Source: Telopea speciosissima (taxonomy: Eukaryota > Streptophyta > Magnoliopsida > Proteales > Proteaceae). Taken from it: a stretch of 64,000 bases of DNA. The translations under genes and the position numbers were made by a program. The notes beneath the pieces are model-generated. The model saw only the letters and a program-made list of their open reading frames with translations. It searched no databases and was not told where the DNA came from. Below, one piece after another: positions 1 through 11,504 of the stretch (positions within the stretch are counted from its first letter, which is position 1; every line of letters begins with the position of its first letter). The stretch spans positions 48,103,043 through 48,167,042 of the forward strand of contig NC_057926.1 in assembly GCF_018873765.1 (NCBI RefSeq), given 5' to 3'.

Positions 1-154
1 GATAGAGCCAATTTGAGATCAATGGTATAAAAAAAAGAAAAAGAAGCAAGGATAAAACCCTCCAAGTCTCCAACCAATCAAAGGGAGCTAAAATTCATCA
101 TTGGTAAAGTTCCTTGCTCCAAACCATGTGGTGAGGTGTCTAAGGAGGATCGTT

Positions 155-325
155 CTCCTCTCAGGTTCCTGCCCGGTCAAGTGTGCAAGTTCCTCTCATA
201 GGAGGGGCGAAAATGATGACCTCACCCCTACCCAAACACATTGCCCAGGTGGGGTGAGGTTGTCATTTTTGCCCTTCCTATGAGAGGAACCTGCGCACCT
301 GACCGGGCAGGGAACCTGAGAGGAA
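155..325. mobile_element. Hairpin (foldback) MITE-like element
   Basis: Almost the whole stretch folds on itself. The outer arms carry CTCTCAGGTTCCTGCCCGGT and its inverted partner; the inner arms are a GGGGCGAAAATGATGACC-type block and its inverse. There is no coding potential beyond chance frames. The GC-rich core (ACCCCTACCCAAAC, then GGTGGGGT) recurs in the elements at 1105 and 15728. I found no clear target duplication for this copy, so its ends are approximate. Confidence 0.75.
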
Positions 326-553
326 AAGAATTGAACGTCGATAAGCTGTTATTGCATGTCGACTCCTTATGAAAATCCCTTTTCATTTTTGGGCCAAGAT
401 TGACCATGGGCTATCTAGGTCCAAACCGGGTTGATCTGTTAAGTTGATGTAAAAATTCATTTATACACCATAAAATATAATTCCAAAACCAACCTGTATC
501 GGACATCTCTCATGAGTCCATATCCCTCCCAATTTGACAAGCATTGACAACCC

Positions 554-1086
554 TAGGGCTGCAAAATGGTCGAGTTGGACCGGGCTTTATACAACCCTAA
601 TCCAACCCTGAGTCTCCTTAGTTGGGTCCAAGTCCAACCCAACCCTGACTCAGGGCCTGAAAAATCCAATCCTAACCCACCCTCAGGGTCAGGCCGGGCT
701 GATCTTGATTGACCTTGATCACAGGGGCCGGAGGGGGAAGGAAATGCATGGGTTGGAATGGGCCGAGGAGAAAATTATCAATTTTACGTAAAATAACACG
801 ATAATAAAATGTATTATATCACTTATTATCTATATATATAATATATTATATAACAAAATGTGGGTGTCGTTTAAAGTTTATAATATATATATTATAGATT
901 AACTCAAAACAAGGTCGGGCCGGGCCGGGCCAGGCTTAGCCCGAGGCTTCAACCTTGGCCCAACCCGATTCTGACTCAGGGCAAAAAATTTCCAGTCCTG
1001 ACCGCCCTCAGGGCCAAATATCTCAGCCCAACCCCTGTTCGGGCTCAGGGCGGATTCGGGCCGACAGGGCCAAACTTGCACCCCTA
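554..1086. mobile_element. hAT-type MITE, 533 bp
   Basis: The ends are inverted (TAGGGCTGCAAAATGG at the left, CCAAACTTGCACCCCTA at the right). They are flanked by GACAACCC (546-553) and GACAAGCC (1087-1094), an 8-bp target duplication with one mismatch. The interior is rich in GGGCCGGGC and CAACCC blocks and has an AT-rich centre around 780-890. No transposase is visible, so it is non-autonomous. Shorter relatives appear at 2192 and 11505. Confidence 0.75.
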
Positions 1087-1104
1087 GACAAGCCTCATGC
1101 ACCT

Positions 1105-1280
1105 GGGATCTTTATCTCCCCTAGTTCCCTGCCCGGCCCTGTTCCACGTTTCTTCTAACAAGGGGGCTAAAATGACCACCCTACCCCTACCCAAACGCTC
1201 TGCCCGGGTGGGGTGCACCACCCCCTATTAGAAGAATTGAGGAATTGGGCCGGGCAAGGAACTGGAGAAGATAATTTTCC
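1105..1280. mobile_element. Hairpin MULE-type MITE, 176 bp
   Basis: The ends are GGGATCTTTATCTCC and the inverse of GGGAAAATTATCTTCTCC. The arms pair through TAGTTCCCTGCCCGG and CCGGGCAAGGAACT, with a CTACCCCTACCCAAACGC core. Flanks CATGCACCT (1096-1104) and CATGTACCC (1281-1289) match at 7 of 9 positions, consistent with a 9-bp target duplication. It starts two bases after the target duplication of the hAT-type element to its left. Confidence 0.7.
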
Positions 1281-1289
1281 CATGTACCC

Positions 1290-2191
1290 GAGTCCGGCTC
1301 AGGTCCTCATACGAGGGCGGTCCTTAGGACCTGAGCACCACCCTATAGGTGAGACATCTTCTAGTCTATTTTTGGATACCCTAGAATGTGGTAGAGTCTG
1401 TAATTTTATATGAGGAGGTATTTTACCCTTTCATATTCTTTTTAAGACTAATTTCATTCGATATTAAATAAGATATGGTTAAAATAAGATCAACGGCTCA
1501 AAATAAGGTGTGATGTCTCCAAACCAATGAGCAAAAATACCTAATCAAAATTTTTTGGTCAATTTAGGTTTATTTAAATGAGTTTGAACATTTTATACAA
1601 TCTTATCTTACCTTTTATAAAGTGGCCAAGATTTTTGGTTAGTCAAAAACGGACACACAAAGAGTCCACTTGGCTAGAATGACTAAAGGAGTTCAACTGG
1701 CCATTAGGAAAATGAAAGTACTGTTTCGTCATTAGTTTGAGAAAATAGAATATTTCAACTTAAAATACCCATAATTTTATCATTTTAAGTCTTTTCCATG
1801 ATTCTTGATGCGTTGAAAATATTAAAAATTTTGAATATTTTTTAATAGAATCAAGGGAAAAAGGACTGCTATATTGCTCTTGTGCAGATTCCTTTAAACC
1901 CATCTCACATAACAAATAGTGGAATTCACACTGACATTTTTCTTTTCGATTCTAACCATGTGGGCCCATGTAGACTCTATATGAATGACAATTCCTTCTT
2001 ACATTGCCTATGGGGAAAATCCTTTCTCTAGAATTAAATTTGCAAACTAATTTGGTCAAAAAGTAGTTGAAGAATCCTTTTCAAAAGTGAATCCTATGAG
2101 GTCAAAAATGATAATTTACATTAAATAATAGTCAATATATTTTGGCCTTTTCCTAATCTTCCTCTATCCATCATTTTGAAATAGTTCAAAA
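1290..2191. other. Intergenic, AT-rich, no gene seen
   Basis: The stretch has no reading frame resembling a protein family and no repeat that I could match elsewhere in the window. It is generally AT-rich with several short inverted segments. Confidence 0.5.
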
Positions 2192-2406
2192 TAGGGGTGC
2201 AAATTTGGCCTTATCGGTCTGATCCCTGGTCTGAGCCCAAACAGAGCTGAACTGTGATACCCCAACTCTTAGGGTGGGTTAAGGTTGAAAATTTATGGCC
2301 TTCAGTCAGGGTCAAGCCAGGATTGGGCCGAGCTAAATGGACTCAGGGTTGGATTGGAATTTTAAAAAGCCCGGCCCAACCCGATCCTGTTGCAGCTAAC
2401 CCTAGT
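2192..2406. mobile_element. hAT-type MITE, short relative
   Basis: It begins TAGGGGTGCAAATTTGGCC and ends GCAGCTAACCCTA, matching the terminal style of the element at 554-1086, with internal GGGCCGAG and CCCGGCCCAACCCGATCC blocks. Flanks GTTCAAAA and GTTATAAA are a weak 8-bp duplication (6 of 8). Confidence 0.55.
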
Positions 2407-2676
2407 TATAAAATAGATCTCACACATTATCCAAGGGTATTCGATCATTATTGTCATGTATTCTTCTAAGGTGACAAAATGAGGTGTCTACCCCAAGCCA
2501 TTTTCCTTAGACAATTTGAGGTGATTTTTTTTTGTCGAAACTTCGAGGTGATTTCAATTGTTAGTTTTTATTTAGCCTAAAATAAGCTTTATACACCTTG
2601 TTACATGTTACATGGCATCCATTCATCATTGATCATTGATGTGAGTATTCCTAAGGTGACAAAATGAAATAATTAT

Positions 2677-2820
2677 CACCTCCAATTCGCGGGCATCTCC
2701 AATTCCTCTAATAGGGGGGAGTGGCCCCACCTTGGGCAGTGTTTTCGGGCAAGGGGTAGGGTGATCATTTTCGCCCTCATGTGAGGAATTGGAGGACTTG
2801 GAGGGGGCAGTGAATTTCAG
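2677..2820. mobile_element. Hairpin (foldback) element
   Basis: The arms CTCCAATTCCTCTAATAGG and its inverse (GTGAGGAATTGGAG) enclose an inverted GGCCCCACCTTGGG / GGGGTAGGGTGATCATTTTCG core. It shows the same design and core wording as the elements at 155 and 1105. A target duplication was not resolved. Confidence 0.65.
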
Positions 2821-3474
2821 GGGATAACGATTCGAAAAAATGAGTGTTTTCACATCTGTGAGTTCTAGTGTCGAAATTGAAAAAGGGATTAAAAACCAAA
2901 AAAAAAAAAAAACTTTGATTCAAAACTGATATTGTTAATGGTAGACCTTTGATTTGGACATCGAGTAATATACTTGGAACAAGCATTAATCATGCTAATC
3001 TTTGTTTCATCATCTCTGCCAGCGAAGTAAGATATCATTAAATCACAATAATTCTTAGATAAGACAAAATAAAACACAAAAATGGATCTAATCAAGCTTT
3101 TAACGAGCATTAATCATGCTAAGATGGAAATATTTGTTTCATCATCTCTCCCATCAAATTAAGATGTCATTAAATAACACCTAGATCACAATTCAAGGAA
3201 TAAATCATAAACTGGATCCAATTAATTAATCAAGTTTTTAATTATACTTGTCTCTAGTTAAGTAGTATCATGTATCTATCTTTATCATCCAAACATTCTG
3301 ACATCTTTTCTTCAAGCAAGTTGGAGTTGAATAGAGTATAGGTCAGGGAATAGCAAAATCTGAATTGAAACTTCTTTTGTTCAAATGCTACAAGAAAATC
3401 TGGTTTTAGTGGGGGTAGATAACCTGATCTAAAGCTTAAATAGGCATCACAAAAATCTTTAGCGGCCGTAAAAC

Positions 3475-3895
3475 TAGGGATGTAAATGGATATCCGAATT
3501 CGCATCCGTATTCGTTTAGGGGCATCCGTATTCGTTTAGAGATATCCGGAAAATAATCCGAATACTCCGATTAAAATCCGTCCGAAAAAAAATCCGAATA
3601 CTTAATAATAAAAAATTAAGTAAATAATGATTTCAAGGGTTTTTGAAGATTAAATAAGTTCTAGAATATGATGAAAAGAGAATCATGATCTAAGAGATAT
3701 GGATTGAGAGTGAATTGTATCCGCTAGGGAGGAAGGTCCGGGTTACACAAGGCGAGAGATGTAAGCGGATGGTCGAAAATCGAATCCGATCCGCATCCGA
3801 ATCCGTTTAGAGGTATCCGTATTCGACCAGGGAATATCCGGCTCCGATCACATCCGATCCGTATCCGATCCGAATCCGATCCGTTTACATCCCTA
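3475..3895. mobile_element. hAT-type MITE with exact 8-bp target duplication, 421 bp
   Basis: The ends are TAGGGATGTAAA and its exact inverse TTTACATCCCTA. The flanks CGTAAAAC at 3467-3474 and 3896-3903 are identical. Both subterminal regions are dense in ATCCGAAT/ATCCGTAT repeats, typical of hAT subterminal binding-site arrays. The middle is AT-rich and non-coding. The family is inferred from the duplication length and terminal motif. Confidence 0.85.
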
Positions 3896-5061
3896 CGTAA
3901 AACTGATTGTTGTCAAATTGCATAAGCATCACACAAATCTTTAGCGACGGTAAACGTGATTGTTGTCAAATTGCCTTTAAATATACTGTCACAATGAATT
4001 AGAAGCGGTTCAACCAACCATTCGCGTTTGAGGAATTTTGAGTTGGTTCTTTAGCGAAGGTTTAAACCGCCTCTAATTACTCTACAAAAGTAGTTAGTAC
4101 TGCTGCTAAACAATCCAGAAGGCTAAAAGTGGCAGTTTGTTACTGCATCTAAAGGTACATAATCGCGTTTTGTTCCCACTTCTAAATCTCCTCCCAGTAC
4201 TTTTAAGGATGGACCAAGTTTCACTTCAACCATGGCAAACGAAGACTTCCTTTATCATGGGCATCAGTACCATCGAATGCCATCGCATGGTCACAGCACC
4301 AATGCTGAGGGATTCTTCCACCTCCACCGAAACTGTCCCCTAACTAAATAATGGAAATTTACTGCACAATAGAAATAGGACCAAGTTTTCCAACAACCAC
4401 AGTCAAGAGAGAATTCCTTGACCAATGGGTTCGAATGGTGTTCATAGGATATAAGGGAACAATGAGGGGAATTATCAACTTTATATTATAACGAGACAGA
4501 ACATTTATGACCCTTGATGGGTGTACAATATTTTTTCTGCACCACGAAAACTTTTGCCATAGAAAGAAATATCATTATCAGGAACTAAGTACTTAGTAGA
4601 AGTACAAGTAATAGTTCAAATCGAAATCACAAATAGTTTCCTTTGATTCCTTTGGCCTCCCAAAAAAGGGGAAAAAATATAAGTATTAAGTGACATGCAA
4701 AACAACACACATACATCTCACAAGGGCATCCAACTTGGGATTTTTCATTTCAAGGGGCGTGGAGGTCATTTTGCCCTTCTTATATCCATTGCATCACCAC
4801 TGTTAGTAACATTCATCATTGTGTTGGAGTAAGGAATGAGGTTGCATCACAGCTACACCGAAGCCTTCCACACTTGAAAGTCGCTTTCTCGCTGCTGGAG
4901 AGTCCAGAATCCGAGACCCATGCGTACAACGTGATGTCACCAGTGACTGAAGCAAGGGGCTATTGACAATAGTACAACATTTTAAATTTGCCCCTACCCT
5001 CCGTATCATATAGGCAGACATGTTTCACACCTATAGCTGATAACACAAGTTATACTGAGTT
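3896..5061. other. Intergenic; short tandem repeat, no gene
   Basis: A segment of about 55 bp (GCATCACAAAAATCTTTAGCG followed by GATTGTTGTCAAATTGC) occurs twice, at 3445-3475 joined to 3904-3921 and again at 3926-3977; the hAT-type MITE at 3475 inserted into the first copy. The rest has only short chance frames, including 4137-4343 and 4803-5021 (minus), which resemble nothing known. Confidence 0.5.
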
Positions 5062-5205
5062 ATTATTATTATTATTATTTTTTGGAGAGGTGGGGGGATC
5101 CTAAACTAGATGAGGAACAAGAGGTCTTGAACTCGAAACCTTTTGAGGGGGCTAGATTCTACTACACTAGCCTTAAGCCAATTGTGCTAGCAGCTATCCT
5201 TTATT
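5062..5205 (-). mobile_element. tRNA-derived SINE
   Basis: Read on the minus strand, a box A-like segment (TAGCACAATTGGCTTAAGG) is followed by a box B-like segment (GGTTTCGAGTTCAAGACC), the internal RNA polymerase III promoter of tRNA-derived SINEs. The body ends in an AATAATAATAAT tail at 5062-5080. Ends are approximate. Confidence 0.6.
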
Positions 5206-6147
5206 TTTATTATTAGTTATGTGGCCAATTTTGTGATGAAAGCCTACGTGGGTGTCGCTCTACTAAAAATCTTCCAATAGATCTTATGGTAAATCTTTTT
5301 TTCATTCATTTTCAATGATGATCATCAAGGACTAAAGAATTAAAAACATTTCTATTCCCTTCACTTTGTCAAGCAAATATCAGCACAATTGCTTCCCAAA
5401 TAAAGAAAGTGACGACGAGCATTAGATTAAGTAGGCCGGGTCTCATTATTTCCACTCTTTCTTTTTATACAATGTTCAAAATATCTTTAACATTAGTTTA
5501 AGAATCCCATCGAACTAACAAAATCTATGGATTAAGAGATTTTCTTTTCACCATAGGTGAAGGAAAACTTAGTCCTAATCATACAACGAAAGGTCAAATT
5601 GAAAATATTGAAATTACCAGTTGAAAAAGAAGAATTCTTAAAAACACACATGGCTTCAACTTTTGTCTTTTTCTACCAACTATCAAACACTAGACGTTGT
5701 TGCTAGTTCATTTCTTCTTGTTCTTTTATTTTGTTAATTAAAAAGGTCTTTGTCGTCATCTAGTTTATTTTGTGGCTAATTTTGTTTTTAGTGATCCTTT
5801 TGACTTGTTAGAAAGATTTGTCTCCATGGGTGTTGGATGATGGATGGATACCTTGACTACAATACACTTTGTTTCACTTTTATTTTATATGATTTTTTTA
5901 AAATATATAGGACAAAATTTTCCTCCACCCATAGAGGACGGTTTCCCAGCATCCTAGGGTTCACAAACCCCTCCTAGGGTTTTAGTATGTTCCAAAATAC
6001 CCTCCCGATACCCATTCCCACCTTCTCCCACCTCTCGGTGAATGGGATCCCATCACTCTGCGTGGAAGGAAACTCGGTCCAAATATATATTATTGCACAT
6101 ACATGCTACTCCAATAAGATTATTGCAATCTGTTGGTTGAGGGTTTA
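5206..6147. other. Intergenic, no gene seen
   Basis: AT-rich DNA with no protein-like frame. A degenerate C/T-rich block near 5940-6030 contains two similar ATCCTAGGGTT / CTCCTAGGGTT phrases. Confidence 0.45.
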
Positions 6148-6156
6148 AAAAGTTAT

Positions 6157-6325
6157 GGTAGAAAGTTCTTTGTCCGGGAGTGTAGCCTATGCCAGCATTC
6201 CCATGAGTCTATATCTCTCCTCCCCATTTGAAAAGACATCTCTGCCCCTTTGTTTTGAGGAAGAGAGAGATAGACACATAGGAGTGCTGACGTAGGCCAC
6301 ACTCCTGGACAGAAAACTACTTCCC
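6157..6325. mobile_element. Hairpin MULE-type MITE, 169 bp, subfamily 1
   Basis: The arms TTTGTCCGGGAGTGTAGCC and GGCCACACTCCTGGACAGA pair, continuing through the inverted TAGTCTATATCTCTC-type block. AAAAGTTAT at 6148-6156 is repeated exactly at 6326-6334, a 9-bp target duplication. It shares length, orientation and most bases with 21143-21310 and, inverted, with the equally long 23501-23669. It lies about 490 bp upstream of the YSL start codon. Confidence 0.85.
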
Positions 6326-6351
6326 AAAAGTTATATAGAAACAACTTTCCT

Positions 6352-6446
6352 GTGAAGCAGAGGGTGAGACTACATACATTTGCTCTTCGAAGACCCTGTA
6401 ATAGCGCGACCTTCGTGCACTGAGAAACTTTTTTTTTTTTTTTTTA
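6352..6446 (+). mobile_element. SINE 3' part (Au-like) with T tail
   Basis: The phrases CAGAGGGTGAGACTACATAC, AGACCCTGTAATAGCG and CTTCGTGCACTG correspond to the conserved body of Au-type plant SINEs, and the copy ends in about 20 T. A run of T at the 3' end is typical of that family. The tRNA-like head is missing. Confidence 0.6.
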
Positions 6447-6718
6447 ATACATGCTACTCCTTTCATCATCTTCTAATGGATGATACATGCCACACATATA
6501 TATAGAAGGATAAAAATTAAAGGTGACATGTTCAGTTCAGCTTAGGCTTGATTCTTTCATGCTTCTATTATTGTTCTTGTTGAGCTAAGTGGATACACCC
6601 ATTGGGGAACAAATATGGTTGAGATTGCATTCAAGCTTAGGTCAGCTAGGAAATCAAAACCCATGAAACACCCACAAGATATAAAGTAAGATCAAGTGAA
6701 ATATATTTCCTTCAAAAT

Positions 6719-6730
6719 GCATATAAATAG
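6719..6730 (+). promoter_or_regulatory. Probable TATA box of the YSL gene
   Basis: GCATATAAATAG lies about 85 bp before the start codon at 6812, a usual plant spacing once a 5' leader of about 50 bases is allowed for. Confidence 0.55.
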
Positions 6731-6811
6731 AACTCCCAAGAAGAAGAGATTCAATTTCAACTTTCAAGTCTCAACTTTCTGGCCTAAGGTCCCTCATATT
6801 TTCCAAAATCA

Positions 6812-9800
6812 ATGGAGAATATGGAAGATAACATTGAGAACCCCACCACCTATGAAGATCCCTCGGATCCACAACTAGTGAATCGTCAGGGACCAAAGAA
6901 CAACAAGAAAGAAGAAGAAGATGAACAGCTCACTGTGGAACAGATTTTTCAGAACAAAAAGGTCCCTTCATGGAGAGAACAGCTGACCATTAGAGCCTTT
7001 GTGGTGGCAGTACTTCTTTCAATCCTTTTCAGCTTCATTGTCATGAAACTCAACCTCACCACTGGTATCATACCTTCCCTCAATGTCTCTGCTGGACTTT
7101 TGGGGTTCTTCTTTGTCAAGACATGGACAAAGTTCCTTGAGAAGACAGGTTGGCTCAAACAACCCTTCACAAGGCAAGAGAACACCGTCATTCAGACATG
7201 CGTTGTCGCAAGCGCCGGGATCTCTTTCAGCGGTATGTTCATCGTATAACCCATAAAAATTTTATCCTTTCATTGCATAAAAGCAAAAAATAAGGGATAA
7301 TTTTCATGTAATTTTTTCATATAATCATATGCATGGTCGCCATGAAGATAATAAGATGTCATCACCCTACGTGATATAGAAAAAACAAAAGAGTATTATA
7401 TAAGCTGCTCCTTGTCTTACTTCTAAAAATTATTTATTGCATAATTTTAATACAAGGGTTAAAAAGAGTTTTCAAAAAATTGAAAGTTATTTTAATGCAG
7501 CATTTAATGCACCTTTTATATGAAATGACATTATTTATCTTCTTTGGAAAAAAAAAATGTGTTATTTTAAAAGGACAAAAACCTAAGGCTGTGTTTGGTA
7601 TGTATTCTCGAAATGCATTCTATGTTGATTTTGCATTCTTGGATGATAAAAACAACTATTTTTATCATCTGAGAATGCAAAATCGACATAGAATGCATAC
7701 CAAATGCTGCCTATGGTTACAAAATTTTTTGACACCTTAAGGGATGTCAATAAGAAAATCCCTTCTTTAAATGTCTTAATTGGTTTGGAAACTTCAAATA
7801 TAGTTAATGTGTTATGGTTTAATTTGAATGAGCAGGAGGTTTTGGGAGTTACATCTATGGAATGAGTGATGTTATAGCAAAGCAAACATCAAATTTTAAT
7901 GATGCTCAAGATATTAAGAACCCACAACTTGGATGGATGATTGGGTTTCTTTTTGTTGTTAGTTTCATTGGGCTCTTCTCTGTGGTGCCTCTTCGAAAGG
8001 TAATTTCAACTAACTCATTCATAGAATCAATCTTGAATATTTCTTCTGTTGATATTATTTTTTTGCTTTTTTTTTATCTTTCTTTTACTTGTTTGTGTTT
8101 GGTTTCAGATCATGATCATTGACTTTAAATTAACCTACCCAAGTGGCACTGCAACTGCACACCTTATAAACAGCTTCCACACTCCTATAGGAGCCAAACT
8201 AGCTAAGTAAGACTCTCTTGATGACAAAGCTATCTTGCAACTAAATTAGCTTTAAGGTTGCTCCTTCACGGGTTTAAGTCTAGAAACAGCCTCTCTGCGA
8301 AAGCAGGGGTAAGGCTGCGTACATTATGACCCTCCCCAGACCCCGCAGTGGCGGGAGCCTTGTGCACTGGGAATGCCCTTTTTAGAGAGTCCTCATTGGC
8401 TTATGTTTTCTCATTCCCAGGAAACAAGTCAAGACATTGGGAAAATTCTTCACCTTTAGCTTCTTGTGGGGTTTCTTTCAATGGTTCTTCACAGCAGGGA
8501 ATGCTTGTGGATTTGTAAACTTTCCTACATTTGGTCTCACAGCCTATGCTAACACGTAAGTAGATAGAATGATTTGTAATTCAAACAGGGTGATTATATA
8601 GTTTGATTTTAAGTTCTGGAATATTGATATTTCCTGTTCTTTTTGTCTGGAAAAACAGGTTTTACTTTGATTTCTCTGCAACTTATATTGGTGTTGGAAT
8701 GATATGCCCACACATCATAAATGTTTCTGTTTTACTTGGAGCTATTCTCTCATGGGGTATTATGTGGCCTATTATTGGTACTAAAGCAGGTCAATGGTAT
8801 CCTGCAAACCTCAACCCTAGCAATGCCAATGGCCTACAAGGTTACAGGGTAAGGTTCTACTTCGCTCAACAACTGATGAATTTGTTTAGTTCCTGTTAAG
8901 GACTTGGGTAGAACTCATCCTTAAAAGCTAGCCTTAAGGAAAGGGTAGTTAAATGTCGTCCTTTATTTGAAATCCGTATGGCCTTATGAGGGAATATGGA
9001 GGGAATTATTCGTGGCAAGAACTGGCCTTCTACAATATATTCCTTCTTTTCATTGTAAGGGCTTTTCTCCATCAATGAAAGCACATCGGGTTACCACTGC
9101 CACAATCTTGGCTCGGACACCACTTGTTAGGGACTTGCATAGAACTCATCCTTAAAAGCTAGCCTTATAAGAAAGAATACCGTAGTACCTATAAGTCTCC
9201 ACATCGAGCTACTCACATCCCATGTAGGCTTCATCTTGTAGTAATTTAAAAGAGAGAAACTGAAGTTAAAGCAAAGAAGAAATGTTGTTCTTTGTAGTGG
9301 AAAATTAATCTTTTTATGTCACCAATTAACAGAATTTATATGATGCTTAACTGCAGATCTTCATCTCAGTTTCCATGATCCTAGGAGATGGTCTATACAA
9401 CTTCACAAAGGTACTGAGCCGAACAGTCATAAGCATATATCAAGAAATTCGTGACAAAAGAAATGCAGCTCTCCCTGTTGCCGAACGCGATTCACCTGCA
9501 AGCCCAACTCCCTTGTCTTATGACGATGAACGGCGAACCAAACTCTTCCTTAAAGACCAACTTCCAACATGGGTTGCATTAGGAGGCTATCTAACTATTT
9601 CTATTATCTCCATTATTACACTTCCATACATCTTCCCCCCTCTCAAGTGGTACTATATAATAGTCATCTACATTTTTTCACCTATTCTAGCATTTTGTAA
9701 TGCATATGGGTGTGGCCTCACTGATTGGTCCTTAGGCCCTACATATGGGGCAATTGCCATTTTTGTAATTGGTGCTTGGGCTGGGGCATCACAAGGAGGG

Positions 9801-10466
9801 GTAATTGCAGGTCTTGCAGCATGTGGTGTCTTGATGAACATTGTTTCCACTGCATCTGACCTTACACAGGACTTCAAAACAGGGTACCTGACCTTGGCTT
9901 CACCAAGGTCAATGTTTGTAAGCCAAGTGATTGGGACTACAATGGGTTGTGTTATCTCCCCTTGTGTCTTCTGGATCTTCTACAAGGCTTTCACTGATCT
10001 TGGTCAACCTGGTTCACAATACCCAGCTCCTTATGCATCTGTATTTCGAAGCATGGCTATGCTTGGTGTTGAAGGGTTCTCTGCTCTACCAACCCATTGC
10101 CTTCAACTCTGTTGTGGGTTCTTTTTTATATCAATTTTGATAAATGTAATCAGAGATTCCTTAGGGAAGAAGTGGTCTCAGTATATCCCTTACCCAATGG
10201 CCATGGCAGTACCATTCTACATTGGATCTTACTTCACAATTGACATGTGTGTTGGAAGCTTAATATTATTTGTTTGGCAGAAGGTAAACAGGGTTAAAGC
10301 AGATGCATTTGGGCCTGCAGTGGCATCTGGTTTGATTTGTGGTGATGGGATATGGACTTTGCCAAGTTCTATACTTGCTTTGGCTGGGGTGAATCCACCT
10401 ATCTGCATGAAGTTTCTGTCAAGATCAACAAATACCAGAGTTGATGCTTTCTTATTGGGTTCTTAA
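6812..10466 (+). CDS. YSL7-like: YSL-type metal-nicotianamine transporter (OPT family)
   Basis: Six exons: 6812-7232, 7836-7999, 8109-8206, 8421-8555, 8659-8848 and 9357-10466. All introns are GT-AG, phases are consistent, and the product is 705 aa, the usual YSL length. The family moves metal-nicotianamine (or related) complexes across membranes. The N-terminal about 55 residues are acidic and hydrophilic, followed by [30 protein letters not shown], a [12 protein letters not shown] segment in exon 4, [11 protein letters not shown] and a long hydrophobic last exon with about seven membrane segments. The C-terminus ([17 protein letters not shown]) is typical of the YSL5/7/8 group; the group assignment is from memory of the family. 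The start is the first ATG, with a good TATA box upstream. It looks intact although the introns hold transposon debris. Confidence 0.93.
7587..7711. mobile_element. Tourist-like MITE in YSL intron 1
   Basis: The ends GGCTGTGTTTGGTATG and CATACCAAATGCTGCC are inverted, and the inner part is also a hairpin (GATGATAAAAACAACTATTT / TTTATCATC). Flanking TAA and TAT would be the 3-bp duplication of PIF/Harbinger elements. It sits inside an older repeat (7455-7772) that recurs near 22.4 and 23.7 kb. Confidence 0.65.
8253..8383 (+). mobile_element. SINE (Au-like) in YSL intron 3
   Basis: A box B-like CACGGGTTTAAGTCTAG is followed by GAAACAGCCTCTCTGCG, GGGTAAGGCTGCGTACAT, CCCCAGACCCCGCAGTGG and GTGCACTGGGAATGCCC, then a short T run. 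This is the body of a common plant SINE. The box A half of the head is largely missing. Confidence 0.7.
8894..9200 (-). mobile_element. Broken LTR-element relic in YSL intron 5
   Basis: A segment of about 45 bp starting TGTTAAGGACTTG recurs at 9126 (TGTTAGGGACTTG), and GTGGTGTCCGAGC lies directly inside the second copy on the minus strand like a primer-binding site. This looks like an old remnant of a small LTR element. Only the end fragments are similar, no coding part remains, and the age is high. Confidence 0.4.
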
Positions 10467-11194
10467 GCCACCCAACCTTTGTTAATTTGTAAGTGTTGCA
10501 ACTCGCAACAGATCAGTTGGATAATAATGTATTTTTAAATATTAAACAGTAACGTTAAAGTTACATTCCAACTTAAGAGGATTCTTCTCAATACCCAAGT
10601 CTCAACAGACAAGTTGTCTTGATAGTTGAAGGGTTTCTTCAAATATTTCTATTACAAGATTTCATATTTGATACTTGAGAACCTTAACATCATAGAGTTA
10701 TTTATGAACCCAAAACTCCTCACATTGAACTGTTAGAGGATTTTCATTCCATTCAAGTTCAAAAATGTTATGGCCTCAAAGCTGATTGGGTCATATAATC
10801 AAACATGTTGATCACCTGTTCATCGGGATCAGTCCAAATGACACCCTAAGAACCGGAGTAGCTAATACCTTCCTCAAAAGTCAATTTGACACAAACCTAC
10901 CTTTTGATTGGATCAATTTGAAGTGGAGGCAATAGTTTTCTTCTCGGGTTATTATATATGGGTTTTAGCCCCTAATCTAGGTGGACTCCTTGTTAATTTA
11001 AGACCTCTTTGACTGTAATCGCCTTCGGTTCGTTCTAGAGAAACCCTCTGGTTCTCATAGTGGCAACTCCACTAAGGACTATGATGTCAAACTTCGTGAA
11101 ACAGAAAATGGCTAGATGGTTTAAATATATCATGCTGGATTATGGCTTGGGCCTTGGGTAATGGGATTTGGGATGGTCTAGCTGAATGCCGACA
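10467..11194. other. YSL 3' flank and intergenic DNA
   Basis: The first about 100 bp (with AATAATGTA and AATATTAAAC) is a plausible 3' UTR of the transporter gene. The remainder has no gene-like frame or recognised repeat. Confidence 0.4.
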
Positions 11195-11203
11195 TACTTT
11201 TTA

Positions 11204-11340
11204 GGGGCGTTGTTCTCTGTGCCGTAATGCAGGCTGCACCCAGACACATGGGGGTGGGCACAATGACCACCTTGCCCCCCTACACAGGCTGCCCATGTGC
11301 CTGGACACAGCCTGCGCTGCGGCCCAGAGAACATTCTCCC
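11204..11340. mobile_element. Hairpin MULE-type MITE, 137 bp
   Basis: TACTTTTTA at 11195-11203 is repeated exactly at 11341-11349. The ends are GGGGCGTTGTTCTCTG and CAGAGAACATTCTCCC. The arms (GCAGGCTGCACCCAGACACA and TGTGCCTGGACACAGCCTGC) pair around GGGTGGGCACAATGACCACC. The core is shared with 15921-16074. Confidence 0.85.
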
Positions 11341-11504
11341 TACTTTTTAATTGATCTACAGATTGGAACCATAAAGACTGCCCCCTCTGATCCGAATCCC
11401 TTTTTTTAAATATATAAAGAAAAGAAGGTGGGGGCTTCAAGGCCCTACATTCTAAATAGAAACAAAAGAAAAATAAACTCAAAAACGAGGTGGGGGCATT
11501 GGAG

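Noticed and set aside
10467-11194. A further YSL exon downstream
   Set aside because: The frame ends at a stop after the usual C-terminus (RVDAFLLGS), and no similar sequence follows.
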